A stretch of DNA of 5,556 bases from an uncultured Methanobrevibacter sp. (GTDB lineage: Archaea; Methanobacteriota; Methanobacteria; Methanobacteriales; Methanobacteriaceae): assembly GCF_937906425.1 (NCBI RefSeq), contig NZ_CALCYR010000176.1:1-5556 (forward strand), in the 5' to 3' direction. The notes below the pieces were generated by a model, which worked only from the letters and a program-made list of their open reading frames with translations, was not told the origin of the DNA and made no database searches. This document shows positions 1-4,828 of the stretch, one piece after another. Numbering within the stretch: the stretch's first letter is position 1; each line of letters starts with the position of its first letter. Both the position numbers and the translations under genes were made by a program.

Positions 1-40
1 TATTTTTAAACTAGGTTTATTATTTTTTAAAAAAAAGCCG

Positions 41-58
41 TTATTAATTTTTTAATAA
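41..58. other. Small AT hairpin in left flank
   Basis: TTATTAA at 41-47 and TTAATAA at 52-58 form a 7-bp stem with a TTTT loop. It could belong to termination of a gene entering from the left of the window or simply reflect the AT-rich composition. Nothing else in positions 1-116 looks functional to me. Confidence 0.25.
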
Positions 59-116
59 TCTGATTATTTTTATTTAAAAAAGTAGGTTATATAATTAAAA
101 ATTTATTAATTTATTA

Positions 117-151
117 TAAAAAAAGTAAAATATAGGAGTTTAAACTCCTAT
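117..151 (-). terminator. Palindromic terminator after the adhesin gene
   Basis: Positions 132-151 are a perfect 20-bp palindrome, ATAGGAGTTTAAACTCCTAT, about 40 bases past the adhesin stop codon. Read on the minus strand it would fold into a hairpin of about seven pairs closing a TTTAAA-centred loop. It is followed by TTTTACTTTTTTTAT (130 down to 116). A hairpin followed by a T-run is the classical intrinsic form; the T-run alone would also suit archaeal factor-assisted termination. Confidence 0.75.
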
Positions 152-193
152 TAATGTTTGTTTTGTATTTTTAATTTATTGATTATTTTTTAA

Positions 194-2665
194 CTATTTA
201 GTCACTGTAATAGTGCTTTTTTTACTTACTGCCTTATAATTTGAATTTCCAAGGAATTTCATTGTTATTGCATATTTCTTTGCAGTACTTAATTTAAAGC
301 TAAGTTTAGCCACTCCTTTTGTGTTTGTTTTAACGGTGTATGTTTTTCCATTAAGAATAACACGTACTTTAGCACTTTTAATGGCTTTATTTGCACTTGT
401 CAACAATTTAAAGGAATAGGTCTTTTTTGTGTTCTTCTTGACCTTTAAATTTGAAGATGTGATTTTAGCCTTTTTGCTTCCCGCTTTAACTACAATGGTT
501 CCTGTTTTGCTGATTGGATTGTAAGTGGAATCTCCTGCAAATTTAACAGCAACTGAATAGGTCTTTTTAGTAATCAAATTAACTTTAACCTTAGCTATTC
601 CGGTTTTATCAGTTTTTACAGTGTAGGTTTTCTTGTTGATTGTAATTTTCACTGTTTTGCTTGCCAAGGCCTTGCCTTCACTTGTGCTAAGCTTTACCTT
701 AAAGTAGGCATCTGATAATGGGAATGTAGTTAATTTGTAAGTTGTTAGTTTAGGGCTGTCCTTTACTGTAACCGGTTTCGCTTCCTCCTTATCACTTGGA
801 ATTTCAGATTCATTTACACTCAATTCCCTATTCGGTGATAATGCCACCAGTTCATTTATCCCTTCAAGAACTGCTGTAATCCTATTGGATCCATTAATGA
901 AACTGTCCTTAAGTTCACTAAAGTCTGCAATGGCAGAACCATTTTCAATTAAAACTTTTTTATAGATTTCTCCTCCTTGAGGTTCTACAGTTTCATTATA
1001 ATCGTTAAGATAGAACACTGCATAGAAATTATTGAAGTCTAATGCAGGATTTCCATTTGAATCAACAATGGATAGGTTATAAACTCCTTTGGAACTTTGG
1101 CTAAGTTCTAAACTTAAAGAAAGATTATATGCTCCATTATTGTTTGGAGCGTTTACATCCCATGGGATTGTGGATGTATAAAAGCTGTGTCCGCAAACGA
1201 TGTCATTGATTACATAGGAATGGTTAAGGTAGTTGTATCCCTTATCCTGGCTATAGGTTCCGTTTGAAATTCCAACGTATGTGTAGGTGTCATTTTCACT
1301 ATTGTATACATAATCCCCATAGCTTTCGTCTGGAACATAAATTGTGTGGTGCACTATCATGCCTGTGTGGCCTGTAAAGATATTGTTGTCAATAGCTGTT
1401 AGGCTTTCTGCTCCCTTGTCACCATTTAAATTGTAGCATTGGTAATCGTAAAGGATTGCATTTGCTCCATTGGATATGAAATAGTTTCCTTTTACATCAA
1501 ACTTGCTTATGTTTGTATTTAGATAGATTCCGGATTCTCCATTGTTTTTAATCAGGTTGTTAATCACTGAAAGATTGTCTGCAGAGTAGGCTTCAATTCC
1601 AATCTGGTTTTCTGTAATATTGTTTGTTCCAATATAAACTTCAGATACCTCTTCTCCGATATGTATTCCAGAGTTTTTTCCTCCGGATATTATATTGTCT
1701 GAAATGCTGATATTTGAGGAATTGTCTATTGTAATTCCGTTGATTGTATTGTTTATTATATTGTCATGGATGGAGACATTATTTGCATTTCTTATTAGAA
1801 TCGGTTCGTAGATGAAGTCCTGTGGATCATAATCTGAACCTTCAACCACCCATCCTGTCCAGTTGATTGTAAGGTTTTTAAGCTCTATGTCACTTGCACC
1901 GTCAACATAGATTGCAAATGGGTTATATGTATTGTATGCAATTGAATAGTTGTTGTTTAGGAATTCAAATCCTTCGATTGTTGTTCCACTGCCCGCTTCT
2001 GAAATGTGGAAGATTCCATACATTCCAGAGTATGCTGGAAATTGGTGGTGTGGACAAGGTCCAAGACTTGTTCCAGGGGCTGCAATAAGATGTAATGTTT
2101 TATTGATTTCAAAATGACAGTGCATGAACATTCCGTGGAACATTATTGTATCTCCGTCACTTGCAGCATCCAAGAATGGTTGGACAGTAGGATTTAGGAC
2201 TTGATTAGGGTTTGAGGTATCGACATAAATATGTTTGATGTTTGTGGCACTGTCTGTCAATACTTTAATTCCGGTGATGTCCTTATTTGTTATTGTGTCT
2301 TTTTCAATATCTTCCGCATTGCTTTCCAATTCAATTGTTTCAATTTCTTCTGCATTTGTTTGCAATTCAATGCTTTCAATTGGATTGGAATTGTCAAGAT
2401 CTGATTGGTCTTGGATTGAATCAGAAATGTCATTTTTGTCATTAGCTATTTCATTACCTTCATTAAGTTCATTTATTTCATTAACTTCATTTATTTTATT
2501 AAGTTCATTTATTTTATTAAGTTCATTTATTTCACTTTTTTCACTTATTTCATTTGTTGTAGTGATATCACGTAAATCGGAACTGTCCTCGGCTGATATT
2601 GCTCCGATTGAGAATAATAAAATAGTAAAAATTAATGAAATGATGAATATCTTCTTTAATTTCAT
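194..2665 (-). CDS. Secreted adhesin-like protein: beta-helix plus two Ig-like repeats
   Basis: This is a predicted exported surface protein for cell-surface contact or adhesion; the ligand is unknown. From the chosen ATG it has 823 residues. Residues 1-25 form a signal peptide (MKLKK, a hydrophobic core, then AISA before Glu-Asp). Residues about 26-130 are an acidic, low-complexity stalk with four six-residue NE/NK-type repeats and a 12-residue repeat pair. At about 146 a segment typical of such proteins begins (IYVD, then AASDGDTI), leading into a right-handed parallel beta-helix of the NosD/pectate-lyase type to about residue 440, with repeated N-x-I-x-x-N and GI-x-I rungs and many N-x-S/T sequons. 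A less clear region follows, then two related Ig-like domains at about 645-727 and 740-823, each with a K-T-Y-T-V-K-T core. An in-frame ATG 30 bases upstream (2695) would add ten residues before MKLKK; I prefer 2665 because it gives a canonical signal peptide. No C-terminal membrane segment or sorting motif is visible. The family call is firm, the function is inferred. Confidence 0.85.
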   Translation of the reverse strand: MKLKKIFIISLIFTILLFSIGAISAEDSSDLRDITTTNEISEKSEINELNKINELNKINEVNEINELNEGNEIANDKNDISDSIQDQSDLDNSNPIESIELQTNAEEIETIELESNAEDIEKDTITNKDITGIKVLTDSATNIKHIYVDTSNPNQVLNPTVQPFLDAASDGDTIMFHGMFMHCHFEINKTLHLIAAPGTSLGPCPHHQFPAYSGMYGIFHISEAGSGTTIEGFEFLNNNYSIAYNTYNPFAIYVDGASDIELKNLTINWTGWVVEGSDYDPQDFIYEPILIRNANNVSIHDNIINNTINGITIDNSSNISISDNIISGGKNSGIHIGEEVSEVYIGTNNITENQIGIEAYSADNLSVINNLIKNNGESGIYLNTNISKFDVKGNYFISNGANAILYDYQCYNLNGDKGAESLTAIDNNIFTGHTGMIVHHTIYVPDESYGDYVYNSENDTYTYVGISNGTYSQDKGYNYLNHSYVINDIVCGHSFYTSTIPWDVNAPNNNGAYNLSLSLELSQSSKGVYNLSIVDSNGNPALDFNNFYAVFYLNDYNETVEPQGGEIYKKVLIENGSAIADFSELKDSFINGSNRITAVLEGINELVALSPNRELSVNESEIPSDKEEAKPVTVKDSPKLTTYKLTTFPLSDAYFKVKLSTSEGKALASKTVKITINKKTYTVKTDKTGIAKVKVNLITKKTYSVAVKFAGDSTYNPISKTGTIVVKAGSKKAKITSSNLKVKKNTKKTYSFKLLTSANKAIKSAKVRVILNGKTYTVKTNTKGVAKLSFKLSTAKKYAITMKFLGNSNYKAVSKKSTITVTK
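2304..2375 (-). repeat. Two 36-bp in-frame repeats in the adhesin stalk
   Basis: Two adjacent 36-bp units (2304-2339 and 2340-2375) differ at only a few positions and encode two acidic 12-residue units related to IE-x-IEL-x-x-NAEE in the stalk. The period is a multiple of three, so gain or loss of a unit keeps the frame. Confidence 0.75.
2465..2536 (-). repeat. Four 18-bp tandem repeats in the adhesin stalk
   Basis: Units lie at 2465-2482, 2483-2500, 2501-2518 and 2519-2536. The plus-strand unit is AAGTTCATTTATTTTATT with one or two changes per copy. On the coding strand they encode SEINEL, NKINEL, NKINEV and NEINEL. Near identity at the DNA level, not only the protein level, indicates recent expansion by slippage or recombination. 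Confidence 0.9.
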
Positions 2666-2723
2666 AATAATCGCTCTATATATTGATTTATCCATATTTT
2701 AAATTTTTATGATTAATATAGTT

Positions 2724-2759
2724 ATGATTTTTATATTTTTATTTTTATTTAAAAATCAT
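2724..2759. promoter_or_regulatory. Inverted repeat over a TATA-like element of the adhesin promoter
   Basis: ATGATTTTTA at 2724-2733 and TAAAAATCAT at 2750-2759 are perfect 10-bp inverted arms separated by 16 bases. The TATA-like AAAAATATAA (minus strand, 2740-2731) lies partly in the left arm and in the spacer. A start of transcription near 2708 would leave about 43 bases before the ATG at 2665. A regulator binding the arms could block or recruit TBP/TFB. AT-rich DNA makes chance inverted repeats common, so this is tentative. Confidence 0.35.
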
Positions 2760-2763
2760 CATT

Positions 2764-2807
2764 GTTATATATTATATTGCTTATCGTGATATATAACTAT
2801 TGTTATA
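2764..2807. promoter_or_regulatory. Second inverted repeat upstream of the adhesin gene
   Basis: GTTATATAT at 2764-2772 and ATATATAAC at 2789-2797 are 9-bp inverted arms, again separated by 16 bases. A third copy of the core, GTTATA at 2802-2807, is inverted relative to 2792-2797 with a four-base gap. The arms themselves look like TATA boxes on the minus strand, so this may be an alternative upstream promoter, an operator, or both. Confidence 0.3.
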
Positions 2808-2881
2808 AAATTTAAATCAATTTAAATGAGTAAAAAATTAAGTTAATAAGATTTGTTAAAATGGTTTTATGGTTAAAAAAG

Positions 2882-2908
2882 AGTAAAAATAGTAAAAATA
2901 GTAAAAAA
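2882..2908. repeat. Three 9-bp tandem units
   Basis: AGTAAAAAT is repeated at 2882-2890, 2891-2899 and, with one change, 2900-2908. On the minus strand each unit gives ATTTTTACT, a T-run of five, so the array multiplies potential termination signals. Confidence 0.7.
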
Positions 2909-2926
2909 CAAGTAATTTAAAAGTTA

Positions 2927-2997
2927 AAATTAGTTAAAAGTAGTAAAGTTAAAAAGAAAGTTTAAATTAGTTAAAACTTAGTAAAGTTAAAAAGAAA
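2927..2997. repeat. Tandem duplication of about 33 bp
   Basis: Copy one is 2927-2959 and copy two 2964-2997. Both start AAATTAGTTAAAA and end TAGTAAAGTTAAAAAGAAA, and they differ only by a small change in the middle. The duplication lies inside the T-rich termination region described for 2870-3034. Confidence 0.75.
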
Positions 2998-3035
2998 AAC
3001 TTAAAAAGAGTAAAAGAAAAATAAAAAGAAAATTC

Positions 3036-3227
3036 TTAGTCTAAAACACCAAGTTCATCTAATTCTTTAATTATGATGTCGTGGGAAATTTTAGTCATGA
3101 TTTCTCTAATTAGGACTTTTTCATTTCCTTTATTAGTGTAACCATTTTTTTCAAGAATATTTGTTAATTGTTCCTTAGTCAAATCCTCTAAAATGATTCT
3201 GATTTCTGTTACATCAATATCTGCCAT
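3036..3227 (-). CDS. Small hypothetical protein with SAP-like helix-loop-helix pattern
   Basis: This is a 63-residue protein of unknown function. The frame stays open to a TTG at 3242, but the ATG at 3227 lies five bases after GGGAGAGG on the minus strand, a convincing Shine-Dalgarno site, so I start there. Residues about 12-44 read as two helices around a loop: LTKEQLTNILEKNGY, then a Gly at 34, then EKVLIREIM. This matches the general SAP-domain pattern (L-x-x-x-x-L-x-x-x-L-x-x-x-G, loop, K-x-x-L-I-x-x-I), a fold often used to bind DNA or RNA; a Rho N-terminal-like domain is an alternative. A further short acidic helix ends in LDELGVLD. No Cys or membrane segment is seen. It has its own TATA-like element and a T-rich tract downstream, so it is probably transcribed alone. 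The coding call is good because of the ribosome binding site and normal codon pattern; the domain assignment is inference from pattern only. Confidence 0.75.
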   Translation of the reverse strand: MADIDVTEIRIILEDLTKEQLTNILEKNGYTNKGNEKVLIREIMTKISHDIIIKELDELGVLD

Positions 3228-3232
3228 ATAAT

Positions 3233-3240
3233 CCTCTCCC
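3233..3240 (-). promoter_or_regulatory. Shine-Dalgarno site deciding the start of the SAP-like gene
   Basis: The minus strand reads GGGAGAGG, five bases before the ATG at 3227. A start at the TTG at 3242 would place this site inside the coding region, so the ATG is preferred. Confidence 0.75.
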
Positions 3241-3318
3241 AATTTTTACTAAATTTTATTAATTGAATAATTAATAATAATTCCATAATCTAATTGGATT
3301 AATATTTATTTGTAAAAG

Positions 3319-3332
3319 TATTTAAATTTTGG
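3319..3332 (-). promoter_or_regulatory. BRE/TATA candidate for the SAP-like gene
   Basis: The minus strand reads CCAAAATTTAAATA, a plausible archaeal BRE plus TATA box. Transcription would start near 3295, leaving about 65 bases of leader before the ATG at 3227. Confidence 0.45.
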
Positions 3333-3391
3333 TTTATGTTTTTAGAATATTTTTTCATATGTCTTCAATCATCTGTTGAATATTGGATTTG

Positions 3392-3425
3392 AAAAGAAAT
3401 AATTTTTGGAAAAAATATTTCTTTT
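3392..3425 (-). terminator. Long imperfect hairpin after the DUF357 gene
   Basis: AAAAGAAATA at 3392-3401 pairs with TATTTCTTTT at 3416-3425. After one A-A mismatch the stem can continue with T-run 3403-3407 against A-run 3410-3414. It lies 75 bases past the DUF357 stop and its descending arm on the minus strand is T-rich (TTATTTCTTTTC). It probably ends the DUF357 transcript before the next promoter. Confidence 0.45.
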
Positions 3426-3499
3426 ATTAAATTAAAAATATCTTTTATAATTTCATATGATTTACTTATGAGCTATTGTTTAATTTATCTTTCTTTCAT

Positions 3500-3742
3500 T
3501 TAAATTAATCCATGAATCATTCTCAATGCATCTAGTAAACCGTGGCTATATTCAATGCAACCAAATGCAGTTCTTGTATCTTTTTTCTCAAGATAATATT
3601 TTGAATCATTCCAATAGTCTATAGCTCTATCGTAAACTTCCTTTTCCTTTCCTTCAAAACTAATGTGTTCTACCTGTTTAAGGTTTCTTTCAAGTTTTGC
3701 AATGTCTATAGCTATTTTCTCTTCACTTTCAAGATCTTTCAT
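3500..3742 (-). CDS. DUF357 domain protein
   Basis: This 80-residue protein matches the archaeal DUF357 family, small all-helical proteins of unknown function. The whole protein is the domain. The family core is clear: Y37-D-R-A, Y43, D46 and Y49 in the central helix, a short K-K-D turn at 53-55, then A59-F60, I63, Y65, and H67-G-L-L-D-A72 in the last helix. In DUF357 proteins I know, this last stretch (alanine/tyrosine followed by HG-LLDA) is the most conserved part. There is no signal peptide or membrane segment, so it is likely cytoplasmic. The start is supported by GAGATGA four bases upstream of the ATG. The gene lies about 300 bases downstream of the lipid synthase gene on the same strand, but the long spacer, its own ribosome binding site and TATA-like sequences argue for a separate transcript. 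A hairpin follows at 3392-3425. The family call is confident; no function can be given. Confidence 0.85.
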   Translation of the reverse strand: MKDLESEEKIAIDIAKLERNLKQVEHISFEGKEKEVYDRAIDYWNDSKYYLEKKDTRTAFGCIEYSHGLLDALRMIHGLI

Positions 3743-3746
3743 TTTT

Positions 3747-3753
3747 TCATCTC
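3747..3753 (-). promoter_or_regulatory. Ribosome binding site of the DUF357 gene
   Basis: GAGATGA on the minus strand, four bases before the ATG at 3742, resembles the archaeal consensus GAGGTGA with one change. It supports the start and independent translation of this gene. Confidence 0.6.
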
Positions 3754-3796
3754 ATAAAACAATATAATAAAATTTTTAAATTTAATAAAGTTTGAA

Positions 3797-3912
3797 TTGG
3801 ATTTTTTAAATTTAATTATTTTTTTTTTAGAATTTTGATTAATTAATTTGTAAATTTGGTTTTTTTAAATTTAATTATTTTTTTTAGAATTTTGATTAAT
3901 TAATTTGTAAAA
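3797..3912. repeat. Tandem duplication of 57-59 bp in the spacer
   Basis: Copy one is 3797-3854, copy two 3856-3912. Each reads TTGG, a T-run, AAATTTAATTA, a second T-run (10 versus 8 bases), then AGAATTTTGATTAATTAATT and TGTAAA. They differ almost only in T-run length, so the duplication is recent. Each copy contains TTTTAGAAT. A partial, inverted third element (AAAATTCTA, 3916-3924) follows. Confidence 0.85.
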
Positions 3913-4021
3913 TTAAAAATTCTAAATTGGATAAATAATTAAATTAATTAAATTAATTAAAATAAATTTATCAAAATAAATTAATCAAATAAAATTAAAT
4001 TAATTAAATTAATCAAATAAA

Positions 4022-4034
4022 TTAAAAAAATATT
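4022..4034 (-). terminator. T-rich terminator candidate after the lipid synthase gene
   Basis: Ten bases past the stop codon the minus strand reads AATATTTTTTTAA and then continues T-rich (AATTTATTTG). There is no hairpin; it fits U-rich archaeal termination. Confidence 0.4.
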
Positions 4035-4043
4035 CGTTTTTAA

Positions 4044-4640
4044 TTATAATCTTCTTCTTTGAACCGGTTTGCGGTTTAATTCTTTCCATACATGGAATAC
4101 CCTTTGTCCAACTGTAAAGTAGGAAAGAATTACAAGAATGACTATAACATAATAGAAAATCGCATTTGAGTGTGCAAGGCTTGCAATTATTGCACCAATC
4201 ATTAAAATAATTAATCTAACTGCACGTTCAGCTATTCCTATATTGCATTCAACTCCTTGGGATTCAGCTCTTGCCCTTACATAACTGACTGTAATTGCTG
4301 AATGAATAGCTAAAACTCCTATAAACCAATCACAATATCCTCCAAATATGATTCCTATAAAAATTATTGCATCAGCGAATCTGTCCATTGTTGAATCGAG
4401 GAAAGCTCCAAATGGGCTTGCCCTGTTGTGATATCTGGCAACTGCACCATCAACAACATCCAGAAATCCGCTAAGTAAAATGAATAACGCTCCTGCAAGC
4501 AAGTTTCCTGTTGCAAAGAAATAAGCGGAAATAATTGCAATGAATGGAGAAATAATTGTTACAATGTTTGGATTGATATTCAATCTTTTAGCTACAGGTT
4601 CCAATATTTTTGTAAGTAATGGTCGTAAATTATTAAGCAT
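4044..4640 (-). CDS. Archaetidylinositol phosphate synthase (CDP-alcohol phosphotransferase)
   Basis: This membrane enzyme is predicted to join CDP-archaeol and inositol 1-phosphate into archaetidylinositol phosphate, releasing CMP, for archaeal inositol lipids. Over 198 residues it carries the complete CDP-alcohol phosphotransferase signature, DxxDGxxAR(x8)GxxxDxxxD, with D61, D64, G65, A68-R69, G78, D82 and D86; these Asp residues bind metal and CDP in the family. About six hydrophobic segments are visible (roughly 24-43, 46-60, 90-102, 105-120, 142-155, 161-178). The RARAE-x-x-G stretch at 122-129, the AERA-x-R-L-I stretch at 137-144 and the late QR-x-x-x-VW at 179-185 resemble mycobacterial phosphatidylinositol phosphate synthase as I remember it, which favours the inositol phosphate acceptor over glycerol phosphate or serine. 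The C-terminus is basic (RRRL). No Shine-Dalgarno precedes the ATG; a TATA box about 29 bases upstream suggests a leaderless or near-leaderless mRNA. The superfamily is certain, the substrate likely. Confidence 0.92.
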   Translation of the reverse strand: MLNNLRPLLTKILEPVAKRLNINPNIVTIISPFIAIISAYFFATGNLLAGALFILLSGFLDVVDGAVARYHNRASPFGAFLDSTMDRFADAIIFIGIIFGGYCDWFIGVLAIHSAITVSYVRARAESQGVECNIGIAERAVRLIILMIGAIIASLAHSNAIFYYVIVILVILSYFTVGQRVFHVWKELNRKPVQRRRL

Positions 4641-4662
4641 AATTTTAATTATAGTAATTTAC

Positions 4663-4675
4663 TAATATATATTTA
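4663..4675 (-). promoter_or_regulatory. TATA box of the lipid synthase gene
   Basis: The minus strand reads TAAATATATATTA, centred about 29 bases upstream of the ATG at 4640. Archaeal TATA boxes are centred about 25-30 bases before the transcription start, so the transcript should begin at or within a few bases of the ATG. The absence of any Shine-Dalgarno site agrees. Confidence 0.65.
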
Positions 4676-4689
4676 TTCTAAAATTAGAA
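4676..4689. promoter_or_regulatory. 14-bp dyad, copy 1, abutting the lipid synthase TATA box
   Basis: TTCTAAAATTAGAA has perfect 6-bp arms (TTCTAA / TTAGAA) around AA. It directly adjoins the upstream side of the minus-strand TATA box, where the BRE should lie. Copy 2 is at 4731-4744. Confidence 0.5.
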
Positions 4690-4730
4690 AAGTGGGAAAT
4701 AAATTTTTATTTTTTTAGTTTTTTTTTAAA

Positions 4731-4744
4731 TTCTAAAATTAGAA
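4731..4744. promoter_or_regulatory. 14-bp dyad, copy 2, upstream of the tsaC TATA box
   Basis: An identical TTCTAAAATTAGAA lies 55 bases from copy 1 and seven bases upstream of the plus-strand TATA-like element, so each divergent promoter has one copy on its upstream side. Confidence 0.5.
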
Positions 4745-4750
4745 AAAAAT

Positions 4751-4762
4751 GAAAATATAAAT
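4751..4762 (+). promoter_or_regulatory. TATA box of the tsaC gene
   Basis: GAAAATATAAAT preceded by an A-rich BRE-like stretch is the best TATA candidate. Transcription would start near 4783, leaving about 45 bases of leader before the ATG at 4829. TACTAA (4785-4790) and TTAGTA (4800-4805) could form a weak hairpin in that leader. Confidence 0.5.
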
Positions 4763-4828
4763 TTTTATTTTTTTAAGGTTTCTATACTAATTTAATTTTT
4801 TAGTAATTTAGTGAAAAAGTGTGTTTTT

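Larger units (their letters stand above)
2870..3034 (-). terminator. Long T-rich termination region after the SAP-like gene
   Basis: Immediately after the stop codon of the 63-residue gene, about 165 bases on the minus strand are built of short T-runs (TTTTTACT, TTTCTTTTT and similar) with almost no G. No strong hairpin is seen. This agrees with archaeal termination at multiple U-rich sites. It is read toward the adhesin gene, so it would also insulate that gene from read-through. Confidence 0.5.
3743..4043. other. Low-complexity AT spacer between lipid synthase and DUF357 genes
   Basis: This 301-base stretch has no open reading frame worth calling and no RNA gene that I can see. It holds the 57-bp duplication, then from about 3930 to 4024 a run of AAATTAATTA-like units. 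TATA-like sequences on the minus strand near 3760-3790 could serve the DUF357 gene. Confidence 0.7.
4675..4775. repeat. Duplicated block of about 45 bp in the divergent promoter
   Basis: Copy one (4675-4717) and copy two (4730-4775) both start ATTCTAAAATTAGAAAA and end AAATTTTTATTTTTTTA, with a variable middle (GTGGGAAAT versus AAATGAAAATAT). The period is 55 bases at the left and 57 at the right. Copy two carries the tsaC TATA box, created or sharpened in the variable middle. Confidence 0.75.

Noticed and set aside
132..151. The 20-bp palindrome as an attachment or restriction-related site
   Set aside because: Its place just after the adhesin stop codon with a T-run on the correct side is fully explained by a terminator; no integrase or repeat partner is seen.
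1894..2088. A 64-codon plus-strand frame inside the adhesin gene
   Set aside because: It lies entirely opposite the well-supported beta-helix coding sequence and shows no recognisable domain.
2235..2702. A 155-codon open frame on the plus strand opposite the adhesin N-terminus
   Set aside because: It is antisense to the repeat-rich stalk; its Ser/Leu/Ile-rich product with repeated FISL/FILLSS units is the mirror of the tandem repeats, and it has no plausible ribosome site.
3797..4024. CRISPR array or replication origin in the repeated spacer
   Set aside because: The repeats are direct, low-complexity and adjacent without unique spacers; no origin-recognition boxes or cas/orc1 genes are present.
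4811..4828. GTG start for tsaC adding MKKCVF
   Set aside because: No ribosome site precedes it and the family N-terminus is matched from the ATG at 4829; it stays possible but less likely.
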